Shown in pieces: positions 40,199-48,863 of a DNA stretch of 64,000 nucleotides. This DNA comes from Lentimicrobiaceae bacterium. Lineage in GTDB: Bacteria; Bacteroidota; Bacteroidia; Bacteroidales; JALOCA01. The notes under the pieces are model-generated. The model saw nothing but the letters and a program-made list of their open reading frames with translations. It was not told the DNA's origin and ran no database searches. The stretch lies in contig JALOCA010000010.1 in NCBI GenBank assembly GCA_023227965.1, forward strand, positions 1 through 64,000, read 5' to 3'. The position numbers were made by a program, and so were the translations under genes. Positions within the stretch are counted from its first letter, which is position 1; each line of letters begins with the position of its first letter.

Positions 40199-42259
40199 AT
40201 GAAAAAGTATATTGCTCTTATGTTTTTAACCATTATGACTGATTTTGCATTCAGCCAAACCACTCCTAAACCTATTCAAGCTGGCATTCAGGTGTCGCCG
40301 GTTACAGAAGCCACTATCAATCAGGTTATCAAAATTTTATCAGCCAGTAGCGGTGAAAAAAACCTGGCTCGCATTCAAAAAGGTGTTACCCAGGCAGCAT
40401 CTCTCTGGCGCGAAACCGATGGCAACGAACAGGATTTTGCTGCTTTTTGCTCAGGCAATTTTATGCCTACCGAAACCGGGCTCGATACCCTGTTTATTCG
40501 CCTACAAAATTATTTCGAACTGATGTTTGGCACTTACAATAAACTAAGTGTCAGCCTTAAGGAAACTATTCACCTGGAAAATGGCACCTTACTTCCCATT
40601 GATGAAATGTTTGGTGGTTACGAACCATCCGCCCACTTTACCGATGACTTCTTCCAGAATAAAATTGCTTTTGTAGTGGTTTTGAATTTCCCTTTTTATT
40701 CACTTGGGGAAAAAACCACGCTTGGTACAAACTGGACACGAAAACAATGGGCATATGCCCGCATGGGCGATATTTTCACTTCGCGCGTTCCTGCAAACCT
40801 GCTGTTGAAAGCTGCAGAGACCCTTACGGCTGCCGATACCTATATCTCAGCATACAATATTTACATGGGCAATCTCACCGACAGCAAAGGAAAAACATGG
40901 TTCCCAAAAGATATGAAACTCATCACCCATTGGGGCTTACGCGACGAACTGAAATCGAATTATTCCGACAAACAAAACGGGATTATCAAACAAAAAATGA
41001 TTTATTCGGTAATGAAACGAATCATTGACCAGAGCATTCCCCAGCAAATAATCAACAACGATACCTACCTGTGGAATCCCGAAACCAATACTCTTTTGCA
41101 AAATAGAAAATCCGTTCCATTTTCGCCTGAACCTGATACCCGCTATGCTACTCTGCTGAATAATTTTCAGGCAATGAAAGCCATTGATCCTTACAACCCA
41201 AATTATCCCGATTTTATTTCAAGGGCTTTTGATGCAGGTTTGGAAATATCACAGGCAGATGTTGAAAAGCTCTTCACCGATTTCATTTCTTCACCTCAGG
41301 TGAAAGAAGTGGGAAAGCTCATCAGTAAAAGGCTGGGACGCAATATTGAACCTTTCGACATCTGGTATGACGGGTTTAAATCGCGCAGCAGCATTTCAGC
41401 AGGATTGCTCGACGAAAAAGTTAAAAACAAATATCCCGACAGAAATGCCTTCGAAAAAGATTTGCCCAAAATTCTTATAAAACTTGGCTTTTCTCCTGCT
41501 AAAGCCGCTTATTTAACCTCAAAAATCCAGGTTGACCCTGCACGGGGTTCCGGACATGCCTGGGGTGCACAAATGAAAAACGACAAAGCACACCTGCGGA
41601 CACGTATAGGAAATAATGGCATGGATTATAAAGGCTACAACATTGCCATTCATGAATTTGGACACAATGTGGAACAAACACTTTCGTTGTACGATGTAGA
41701 TTACTACATGCTTAACGGGGTCCCCAACACGGCATTTACCGAAGCGCTGGCTTTCATTTTCCAGAAAAGAGACCTCGAACTACTGGGTATAAATGATGAT
41801 AATCCTCAGAAAGAACATCTGATGGTACTCGACAACTTTTGGGCATGTTATGAGATCATGGGGGTATCACTGGTTGACATGAAAGTATGGAAATGGATGT
41901 ATCAGCATCCTGATGCTACTCCTGCCCAATGCAAACAAACCGTTATCTCCACTGCCAAGGAAATCTGGAACCTCTATTATGCACCCGTTTTCGGTACATA
42001 CGACGAACCAATTCTTGCTATTTACTCCCACATGATTGATAATCCTTTGTATCTTTCGGCATACCCCGTTGGGCATCTTATAGATTTTCAAATAGAAAAT
42101 CATATCCGGGACAAAAATTTTGCCTCCGAAACCGAAAGGATTTATACCCAAGGCAGATTGATTCCCCAATTATGGATGAAAAAAGCTGTTGGCAGTGAAA
42201 TTTCTATTCAGCCCTTGCTGAAAGCTGCCACCGAAGCATTGAAAGTGGTAACAAAATAA
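40199..42259 (+). CDS. Secreted zinc metallopeptidase with HEFGH motif
   Basis: The 686-residue product begins with a signal peptide (MKKYIALMFLTIMTDFAFSQ) and carries a gluzincin zinc site: HEFGH at residues 485-489 with a likely third ligand E515 in FTEALAF, 26 residues further. The catalytic part is mostly helical, like M3 or M2 peptidases (GNNGMDYKGYNIAIHEFGH; CYEIMGVSLVDMKVWKWMY). The N-terminal 270 residues are helical without a known domain. It is exported to the periplasm or surface. No type IX C-terminal sorting domain is present. Whether it cuts peptides or another substrate is not clear. It starts 20 bases after the LuxE-like gene, so both are likely on one transcript. A strong hairpin follows. 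Confidence 0.75.
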   Translation: MKKYIALMFLTIMTDFAFSQTTPKPIQAGIQVSPVTEATINQVIKILSASSGEKNLARIQKGVTQAASLWRETDGNEQDFAAFCSGNFMPTETGLDTLFIRLQNYFELMFGTYNKLSVSLKETIHLENGTLLPIDEMFGGYEPSAHFTDDFFQNKIAFVVVLNFPFYSLGEKTTLGTNWTRKQWAYARMGDIFTSRVPANLLLKAAETLTAADTYISAYNIYMGNLTDSKGKTWFPKDMKLITHWGLRDELKSNYSDKQNGIIKQKMIYSVMKRIIDQSIPQQIINNDTYLWNPETNTLLQNRKSVPFSPEPDTRYATLLNNFQAMKAIDPYNPNYPDFISRAFDAGLEISQADVEKLFTDFISSPQVKEVGKLISKRLGRNIEPFDIWYDGFKSRSSISAGLLDEKVKNKYPDRNAFEKDLPKILIKLGFSPAKAAYLTSKIQVDPARGSGHAWGAQMKNDKAHLRTRIGNNGMDYKGYNIAIHEFGHNVEQTLSLYDVDYYMLNGVPNTAFTEALAFIFQKRDLELLGINDDNPQKEHLMVLDNFWACYEIMGVSLVDMKVWKWMYQHPDATPAQCKQTVISTAKEIWNLYYAPVFGTYDEPILAIYSHMIDNPLYLSAYPVGHLIDFQIENHIRDKNFASETERIYTQGRLIPQLWMKKAVGSEISIQPLLKAATEALKVVTK

Positions 42260-42273
42260 CTCCCTGATTTGAT

Positions 42274-42299
42274 GCAGGGAGGATGATTTTCCTCCCTGC
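42274..42299 (+). terminator. Hairpin after the metallopeptidase gene
   Basis: Arms GCAGGGAGG (42274-42282) and CCTCCCTGC (42291-42299) form a 9-base-pair G/C-rich stem 15 bases beyond the stop. The T run after it is short, so termination would be moderate. Confidence 0.55.
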
Positions 42300-42370
42300 C
42301 GGGAAAATTCCCTTTTATTATAAAAAATGGATACATCCACTTTAAAAAATATACTTTTGCAATAAAAAAA

Positions 42371-43147
42371 ATGGCAGGATTTCTTTTTGATGAAATTGTT
42401 TTCGGACCCGTTAAAAGCCGACGTTTTGGCACATCGTTGGGTATTAATTTATTACCAACAACTTATAAATTTTGTACTTTTAACTGCATCTATTGTGAGT
42501 GTGGCTGGACAACGGTAGATGTATCGAAACCCGTACAATGGTATTCACGTGATACTATTCGGAATTCGCTCGATCAGCATCTTATAGATATGAAAGAACG
42601 TGATGCGGCGCCCGACAACATCACCTTTGCAGGCAACGGGGAGCCAACCCTACACCCTGAGTTTGCCAAGATAATTACAGATTGCATAATGCTTCGGGAT
42701 ATCCATTTTCCCAATGCAAAAATTACGGTACTTTCCAATTCCACGACATTAGACAATGAAGAAATATTCAATGCCTTATACAAAATTGACAATAATGTGC
42801 TGAAACTGGATGCCGGAACCGAAGCTATTTTCGGACAAATGAATCGTCCGCTGATACACATCACAATCGAAAAAATTGTGGAGAACCTTTCCCGTTTCAA
42901 AGGCAGACTTATCATACAATCCATGTTTTTAAAAGGCAAGGTTAACGAAGAAATCGTTGACAACACAATCAGTAGTGAGGTAAAAATATGGCTGCAGCAT
43001 TTACAGAAAATCCAGCCCTCTCTTGTCATGATTTATACCATTGACCGTCCCACACCTTCAGGTCACCTGGAAAAAATAACTCATGAAGAATTGGAAAAGA
43101 TAGCCCTGCAAGTGAAAAATCTTGGTATCAACGCAGAAGTGTACTAA
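42371..43147 (+). CDS. Radical SAM protein
   Basis: The 258-residue product has the CxxxCxxC motif (FCTFNCIYCECG, about residues 35-46) that holds the [4Fe-4S] cluster used to split S-adenosylmethionine, and a TFAGNGEPTLHPEF stretch at about 77-90 matching the GGEPTL element. LKLDAGTEAIFGQMNRP and GRLIIQSMFLKG complete a TIM-barrel core. No C-terminal extra cluster domain is evident. It resembles the small radical SAM proteins annotated as MoaA-like or wyosine-like, and the exact reaction cannot be assigned. It stands between two unrelated genes with convergent dusB. Confidence 0.85.
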   Translation: MAGFLFDEIVFGPVKSRRFGTSLGINLLPTTYKFCTFNCIYCECGWTTVDVSKPVQWYSRDTIRNSLDQHLIDMKERDAAPDNITFAGNGEPTLHPEFAKIITDCIMLRDIHFPNAKITVLSNSTTLDNEEIFNALYKIDNNVLKLDAGTEAIFGQMNRPLIHITIEKIVENLSRFKGRLIIQSMFLKGKVNEEIVDNTISSEVKIWLQHLQKIQPSLVMIYTIDRPTPSGHLEKITHEELEKIALQVKNLGINAEVY

Positions 43148-43149
43148 TT

Positions 43150-44121
43150 TCATGCGCAGGCTATTGCATCCAAAAATCTGAAAATGGAATCTGCATCGCT
43201 TAGCGACATCAATTGCAACCGTTTGCTTTTAAAGTCAGGAATGGATTTGAAATAATTGGCGTAATGTTTCCGCATTTCGAATACTGCCCTTTTTTCACCT
43301 TTATACTCCACAGCACCTGCCAGATGTTGTTTGCATACTTCCACTTTTTCCTGTAATGAAGGAGCCGGTAACAAGTTCCGGGTAGATAGAAACGCTTTTA
43401 TATCCCTGAAAATCCATGGATTTCCAATTGCTGCCCTGCCAATCATAATTCCGTCAACTCCATGACGTTCCATCATCTCGAGGGCTTTTTGCGGGTGGGT
43501 AATATCTCCGTTGCCTATCACCGGGATTTTCATACGCGGGTTCTTTTTCACTTCCCCTATCAACGTCCAATCGGCTTCGCCCCTGTACATCTGGGACTTG
43601 GTTCGACCATGAATGGTAATAGACCTGATACCACAATCCTGTAACTGCTCAGCTATTTCCACTATATTTTTATTTTTATCGTCCCAACCCAGCCGGGTTT
43701 TTACGCTTACCGGAATTGAAACGGAATCTACAACGGTACGGGTAATTTTTACCATTTCGGGTAGGTTGTTCAATAATCCGGCACCTCCCCCTTTCGAGAC
43801 TACTTTTTTGACCGGGCATCCGAAGTTAATGTCAATCAAATCGGGTTGCGCTTCCGCAGCCATTTCAGCAGCCCGTTGCATGGAGGAGGCATCATGCCCG
43901 AAAATCTGTATACCTACCGGTCGTTCTTCTTCCGAAAACAATAATTTGCGTGTACTTTTCACGGCATCGCGTATCAAACCCTCCGATGAAATAAACTCAG
44001 AAAAAACCATATTGGCTCCCATCTTCCGGCAAATCAGGCGAAATGCAGGATCAGTAATGTCTTCCATGGGTGCAAGCATCACGGGTTTTTCCGAAAAAAT
44101 AAGGTTTCCGATGGCAATCAT
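43150..44121 (-). CDS. dusB: tRNA-dihydrouridine synthase (DusB type)
   Basis: Dus enzymes reduce uridine to dihydrouridine in tRNA D-loops with FMN. The 323-residue product has the FMN-binding opening LAPMEDITDPAFRLICRK, GIQIFGHDASSMQRAAE, DINFGCPVKKVVSKGGGAGL (with the catalytic cysteine), SVKTRLGWDD, SITIHGRTKSQMYRGEADW and IPVIGNGDITHPQKALEM, and the HGVDGIMIGRAAIGNPWIF phosphate loop. DusB is the common single Dus of Bacteroidota. It is convergent with the radical SAM gene with a two-base gap. Confidence 0.95.
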   Translation of the reverse strand: MIAIGNLIFSEKPVMLAPMEDITDPAFRLICRKMGANMVFSEFISSEGLIRDAVKSTRKLLFSEEERPVGIQIFGHDASSMQRAAEMAAEAQPDLIDINFGCPVKKVVSKGGGAGLLNNLPEMVKITRTVVDSVSIPVSVKTRLGWDDKNKNIVEIAEQLQDCGIRSITIHGRTKSQMYRGEADWTLIGEVKKNPRMKIPVIGNGDITHPQKALEMMERHGVDGIMIGRAAIGNPWIFRDIKAFLSTRNLLPAPSLQEKVEVCKQHLAGAVEYKGEKRAVFEMRKHYANYFKSIPDFKSKRLQLMSLSDADSIFRFLDAIACA

Positions 44122-44243
44122 GCCTGCAAAAATAAGGTTTTTGCACCACAGAAGGTTTTTTAAAAACCACCATTCAATAATTGTTTGGCATTATCACACT
44201 TTAAATGCGTAATGTGTATTTTTACCCATTCAATCTACGTATT

Positions 44244-45197
44244 ATGTTCAAGCATTTCTTTCCTCCATTCCAACGGCTTTCTCACGTAAGAAGAATTGTT
44301 CTATTTCTTTTTGTAATGCTTGCTTCTACCTTTTTTGTTTTTTTAACCGGTTTGCTTATCGGGGTTTCTTTTTTTGGAAAAGAGATTTTGCATCAGCTTC
44401 CTGCGATGAGTAATCCTGCAAATCCGGAAAACATTCCCCTACTGAAATATCTGCAAATAGTAAGCCAGGTAGGCATGTTTGTATTGCCGCCCCTGTTGTT
44501 TGCCTTTTTAGTAAGTTTTTCGCCCGGGAAATATCTGGGCTTTATTCGCAAACCTCAGCTTTTTACCCTGGTTATAACGGTGTTACTTGTTCTGTTTTCT
44601 ATGCCTCTTATTAATATTTTTATCCTGCTTAACGAATCGCTACAGTTACCGGCTTTTTTGAAAGAAGTGGAAAATTGGATAATACATTCAGAAAAAGAGG
44701 CAAACCAGCTCACGGAAGCATTTCTTAACACCTCAACACCAGGAGGACTGATGGTGAATATTCTCATGATGGCACTGCTGCCTGCAATCGGCGAAGAATT
44801 GGTGTTCAGGGGAGCAATTTTACGCCTGCTATTCGACTGGACAAAAAACAAACATTGGGCAGTATGCATCTCAGCGATAGTATTTAGCGCCTTTCACTTG
44901 CAGTTTTTTGGTTTTTTGCCCCGGATGTTGCTGGGGATGTTGTTCGGATATTTGGTATTGTGGTCTGGTTCGTTATGGGTAGCAGTTTTTGCCCATTTTA
45001 TAAACAACATTTATGCTGTAATTACAACGTATATAACTAATAATGCCGAATCTCCACTGAATGGTAGCGAAACGATACAGGATAGCATGCTGACATTAAT
45101 CAGCAGTGGGATTGTCGTAATCGCATTATTATTTATTGTCTTCATAACAGAAAAACGCAGAGATATGGCTTATAATTTTAGTTTACCTGAACGTTAA
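44244..45197 (+). CDS. CPBP family intramembrane metalloprotease
   Basis: CPBP (Rce1/Abi-type) proteases cut within the membrane. From the ATG at 44244 (MFKHFFPPFQRLSHVRRIVL) the protein has about 317 residues and seven to eight hydrophobic helices. All motifs are present: EELVFRGAIL (E-E-x-x-x-R), FSAFHLQFFGF (F-x-x-x-H) and FAHFINNIYA (H-x-x-x-N). An upstream ATG at 44205 would add 13 residues before the first charged stretch and seems less likely. Members often act in peptide maturation or self-immunity to bacteriocins, but no peptide gene is near, so the target is unknown. Confidence 0.85.
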   Translation: MFKHFFPPFQRLSHVRRIVLFLFVMLASTFFVFLTGLLIGVSFFGKEILHQLPAMSNPANPENIPLLKYLQIVSQVGMFVLPPLLFAFLVSFSPGKYLGFIRKPQLFTLVITVLLVLFSMPLINIFILLNESLQLPAFLKEVENWIIHSEKEANQLTEAFLNTSTPGGLMVNILMMALLPAIGEELVFRGAILRLLFDWTKNKHWAVCISAIVFSAFHLQFFGFLPRMLLGMLFGYLVLWSGSLWVAVFAHFINNIYAVITTYITNNAESPLNGSETIQDSMLTLISSGIVVIALLFIVFITEKRRDMAYNFSLPER

Positions 45198-45277
45198 TTT
45201 TTTTACTTTTGCAAAAAAATAAACCAATACCGGAATGTAGAAAATAACGTAAATATTAATTTTTCAGGGAAGGAAAT

Positions 45278-46186
45278 ATGATTGAAACAATAAAAATCGG
45301 GACTCTGAAGTGGCATCATTCGCTCAGTCCTACCGACGCAGACCTTCAGTATTTATTAGATAACTTTCATTTCCATCCTCTGGATATAGAAGACTGTAAA
45401 AGTTTCAACCAAAGACCTAAAATTGATATTTACGATGATTACTACTTTATCATTCTACATTTTCCATATTTCGACAGAGAAAATAAGTTTCTGAAAATAA
45501 AAGAAGTAAAAATTTTCTGGGGCAAGGATTATATTATCACCATAGGGCAATCGCACTGGGTGGTAAAAATTATGTTTAACCAGGCAAAAGAACGACCTGA
45601 AGAAAGCGGAATTTTGGATGTAGGCACCAGTGATGCCCTGCTTTACAAAATTCTCGAGCGTCTGATGACCGAAACCCTGTCGCTTATCAACAAAATAGGG
45701 AATGAGGTAGATTTTATTAACCGCGATCTTTTTGTAAAGCGCGCTGAACGCATTATTGAGCGGATATCCGTTACGCGGAAAAATATTATTTTGCTGAATA
45801 CCATTTTCAAACCCCAGTTGCGACTTTTCCATAAATTTGAATCGGGCGAAATTGAAGGTTATGCCGAAAACATGGAAGAATACTGGGGTAATATTCTCGA
45901 TTATTACCAGAAAATGTGGGACTTAACCGAAGATTACCAGGAAATGATTGAAGGTCTTGCCAAAACTTTTGACTCTTTACAGACCAATAAAATAAACGAA
46001 ATAATGAAGGTGCTCACCTTCTTTTCCTCCATTATGCTTCCGCTTACTTTCATCACGGGTTTGTACGGAATGAATATTGGGCTACCATTTCAGAGCCATC
46101 CCAATTCGTTTTGGATAGTAGTGAGTTTCATGGTATTCGTTATTTTTGCCCTGATTTATTTTTTCAAGCGGATGCGCTGGATGTAA
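45278..46186 (+). CDS. corA: CorA family divalent cation transporter
   Basis: CorA-like pentameric channels move Mg2+ or Co2+ into the cell. The 302-residue product has a large cytoplasmic domain, a long helix leading to the membrane, and two C-terminal transmembrane helices. The signature GMN lies in TGLYGMNIGLP between them, and the second helix is FWIVVSFMVFVIFALIYFF, followed by a short basic end. A ribosome site-like GGAAGGAAAT stands before the ATG. The length is normal. It is alone and convergent with the DAHP synthase-chorismate mutase gene. Confidence 0.95.
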   Translation: MIETIKIGTLKWHHSLSPTDADLQYLLDNFHFHPLDIEDCKSFNQRPKIDIYDDYYFIILHFPYFDRENKFLKIKEVKIFWGKDYIITIGQSHWVVKIMFNQAKERPEESGILDVGTSDALLYKILERLMTETLSLINKIGNEVDFINRDLFVKRAERIIERISVTRKNIILLNTIFKPQLRLFHKFESGEIEGYAENMEEYWGNILDYYQKMWDLTEDYQEMIEGLAKTFDSLQTNKINEIMKVLTFFSSIMLPLTFITGLYGMNIGLPFQSHPNSFWIVVSFMVFVIFALIYFFKRMRWM

Positions 46187-46194
46187 AATTACGC

Positions 46195-47271
46195 TTATTG
46201 TTCTAAAATTTGTGTTTGTATTCTGATGGATTCCCTATGTATTTCATCGAGCAGGCGCATTAAGAATTCTAAATCAAGACTGGACTCCCCGCCTCTTGCT
46301 TGCCAATCATTTATAATATTTCGCCAACGTTGTATTTGTAAAATGGTAATATTGTTTTCTTTTTTGTACTGTCCGATTTCTTTTACCACTTCCATACGAC
46401 GACCCACTATATCTATCAGGGCAGAATCTAGTTTGTCAATTTCATTTCGCAATAAATCCAACCTGGTTTCAAATTCCGTATTGCCTGAAGGCTTTCTTAT
46501 AATCAAATTATCAAGCAATTCTTTGAGTTGAACGGGTGAAATTTGCTGACGTGCATCTGTAAGGGCTTTTTCCGGATGCACATGTGTTTCTATCATCAAA
46601 CCATCCATTTCCAAATCGAGGGCTTTTTGTGAAATACCAGCTATAAGCTCTCTTTTTCCGGTAATATGGCTGGGATCGCAAAGGATAGGCAGTCCGGGAA
46701 CCCGACGTTTAAGTTCAATAGGAATTTCCCACATGGGTGCATTACGGCAGGGAGTTTTCACAAAAGAGGAAAAGCCTCTGTGTACAGCAATTATAATATC
46801 TATCCCTGCTTTTTTCACCCGTTCAATAGCTCCCATCCATGCTTCAATATCAGGGCTTACCGGATTTTTTATCATTACAACAGTATGAACACCTTTCAGG
46901 GCTACCGCTATTTCCTGTATAGAAAAAGGATTTACTACCGTACGTGCTCCTATCCAAAGTACATCCACCGAATGCAGCAGGGCTTGTTCTACATGTGCAG
47001 AATTAGCCACTTCTACTGCCGTAAGCATCCCCGTTTCGGCTTTTACCCTTTGCAACCATTGCAAGCCTTTATTTCCTACTCCTTCGAAACTGTTGGGCCG
47101 TGTACGGGGTTTCCATATTCCTGCCCTGAAAACCTTAGTGTTTGTCAACCGACTGATTTCCTTTGCGGTAGCCAATAATTGTTCTTCACTTTCGGCACTG
47201 CACGGTCCGGCAACGACCAATGGCTTCGGACTATTTAACCAATTGTGTATAGGCGAAATATCAGGCATCAT
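46195..47271 (-). CDS. Bifunctional DAHP synthase / chorismate mutase (AroQ type)
   Basis: This enzyme pairs the first step of the shikimate route with the chorismate-to-prephenate step. I take the start at the ATG at 47269-47271 (MMPDISPIHNWLNSPKPLVV); an ATG at 47298 would add an unlikely hydrophobic stretch. Residues about 1-260 are the DAHP synthase barrel: VAGPCSAESEEQ, FRAGIWKPRTRPNSFEGVG, VLWIGARTVVNPFSIQEIA, VHRGFSSF, LCDPSHITGKRELI and LMIETHVHPEKALTDA. The last 90 residues are an AroQ-type chorismate mutase helix bundle (RLDLLRNEIDKLDSALIDI, VGRRMEVVKEIGQYKKEN, LDEIHRESIRIQ). It is the second DAHP synthase in the window, and the two differ in their regulatory domains. Confidence 0.94.
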   Translation of the reverse strand: MMPDISPIHNWLNSPKPLVVAGPCSAESEEQLLATAKEISRLTNTKVFRAGIWKPRTRPNSFEGVGNKGLQWLQRVKAETGMLTAVEVANSAHVEQALLHSVDVLWIGARTVVNPFSIQEIAVALKGVHTVVMIKNPVSPDIEAWMGAIERVKKAGIDIIIAVHRGFSSFVKTPCRNAPMWEIPIELKRRVPGLPILCDPSHITGKRELIAGISQKALDLEMDGLMIETHVHPEKALTDARQQISPVQLKELLDNLIIRKPSGNTEFETRLDLLRNEIDKLDSALIDIVGRRMEVVKEIGQYKKENNITILQIQRWRNIINDWQARGGESSLDLEFLMRLLDEIHRESIRIQTQILEQ

Positions 47272-47382
47272 GCCGCAAAAGTACAAAAAAAGCCCCATAA
47301 AAATGCCTTTCGTTTCTTCGCAGTTTCACTTGATAATGAAGTGAAATTTTCGTTTTTTTGCATTGCAATTTAAAAACAAAAA

Positions 47383-48789
47383 ATGAAAGCTTTTGAAAAA
47401 ATAAAAATTAAGGATCTCCTTGGAAAAGAATCACCCGTTGCAATTGGGGAAGAAGTTACGATAAATGGTTGGGTACGAACAAAAAGAGGGAACAAAAATA
47501 TTGCATTTATCGCAGTAAATGACGGTTCTATAGTACATAGCATTCAGGTAGTTGTAAACATTGCCGATTTTGACGAAGAGTTGCTCAAACAGATTACCAC
47601 CGGTTCATGTGTTTCGGTAAGCGGGAAATTAGTGGAATCCGCCGGACAAGGGCAAAATATTGAAATTCTGGTAAATAAAATAATTATTCACGGAACCGCT
47701 GACGCAGCAGAATATCCTTTACAGAAAAAGGGACATACCCTGGAATTTTTACGTGAAATTGCCCATTTGCGTCCTCGTACCAATACGTTTGGTGCAGTCT
47801 TACGTATCCGCCATGCCATGGCTTTTGCCATTCACAAATATTTTAACGACAGAGGTTTCTATTATATTCATACACCTATCATTACCGGTTCTGACGCCGA
47901 AGGTGCCGGAGCCATGTTCAGGGTAACAGTTTTAGACGAAAAAAATCCTCCTTTGAATGAAACCGGAAAAGTTGATTTTTCGAAAGATTTTTTTGGAAAA
48001 ATGACAAAACTTACCGTTTCCGGCCAGCTTGAAGCCGAACTGGGAGCTCTTGCTCTTTCGTTGGTTTACACTTTTGGTCCTACTTTCCGTGCCGAAAATT
48101 CAAACACTCCACGCCATCTTGCTGAATTTTGGATGATAGAACCCGAAATGGCTTTTTATGACATTAACGATAACATGGACCTAGCTGAAGATTTTCTTAA
48201 ATCTTTAGTCAATTATGCTCTTGAAAATTGCAGGGAAGACCTGAATTTTCTTAATAAAATGTATGATAACGAGCTTATTGAAAGATTACAATTCGTCGTA
48301 AACAACAACTTCAAAAGGCTTAGTTATACCGAAGCCATACAAATTTTGTTACAGTCAGGTCAATCGTTCGAGTTTCCGGTCGAATGGGGTTGCGATTTGC
48401 AAGCTGAACACGAACGCTACCTCGTGGAAAAACATTTTTCATGCCCGGTAATTCTGACTGATTACCCTAAAGAAATCAAGGCTTTTTACATGAAACAAAA
48501 CGACGACGGAAAAACCGTGAGGGCTATGGACGTACTATTTCCGAAAATTGGCGAAATTATCGGAGGTTCGCAACGCGAAGAAGTATATAGTAAATTGATC
48601 AACAGAATCAACGAATTGGGAATACCCGAAAAAGACGTTTGGTGGTACCTCGAAACCCGGAAATTCGGAACAGCACCACATAGCGGTTTTGGCCTTGGAT
48701 TTGAACGTCTTATATTGTTTATAACCGGACTCTCTAACATACGCGACGTAATTCCTTTTCCACGTACTCCACAAAATGCCGAATTTTAA
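47383..48789 (+). CDS. asnS: Asparaginyl-tRNA synthetase
   Basis: AsnRS charges tRNA-Asn. The 468-residue class II enzyme has an N-terminal OB-fold anticodon-binding domain (INGWVRTKRGNKNIAFIAVN) and the catalytic core: motif 1 with HAMAFAIHKYFNDRGFYYIH, motif 2 with FGPTFRAENSNTPRHLAEF, and motif 3 with GFGLGFERLILFITGLSNIR. The phrase WMIEPEMAF is typical of AsnRS and AspRS; the STPRHLAEFWMIEPE form and the CPVILTDYPKEIKAFYMK stretch favour AsnRS. A weak promoter-like TTG (47330) with TTTTTTTG (47353-47360) precedes it. Length is normal. Confidence 0.96.
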   Translation: MKAFEKIKIKDLLGKESPVAIGEEVTINGWVRTKRGNKNIAFIAVNDGSIVHSIQVVVNIADFDEELLKQITTGSCVSVSGKLVESAGQGQNIEILVNKIIIHGTADAAEYPLQKKGHTLEFLREIAHLRPRTNTFGAVLRIRHAMAFAIHKYFNDRGFYYIHTPIITGSDAEGAGAMFRVTVLDEKNPPLNETGKVDFSKDFFGKMTKLTVSGQLEAELGALALSLVYTFGPTFRAENSNTPRHLAEFWMIEPEMAFYDINDNMDLAEDFLKSLVNYALENCREDLNFLNKMYDNELIERLQFVVNNNFKRLSYTEAIQILLQSGQSFEFPVEWGCDLQAEHERYLVEKHFSCPVILTDYPKEIKAFYMKQNDDGKTVRAMDVLFPKIGEIIGGSQREEVYSKLINRINELGIPEKDVWWYLETRKFGTAPHSGFGLGFERLILFITGLSNIRDVIPFPRTPQNAEF

Positions 48790-48863
48790 TCTCGATCTGG
48801 ATATTTTTATTAACTTTACTCAATCATTAGTACCATAGTTTTTATCAGACAGTAAGGGGCATC

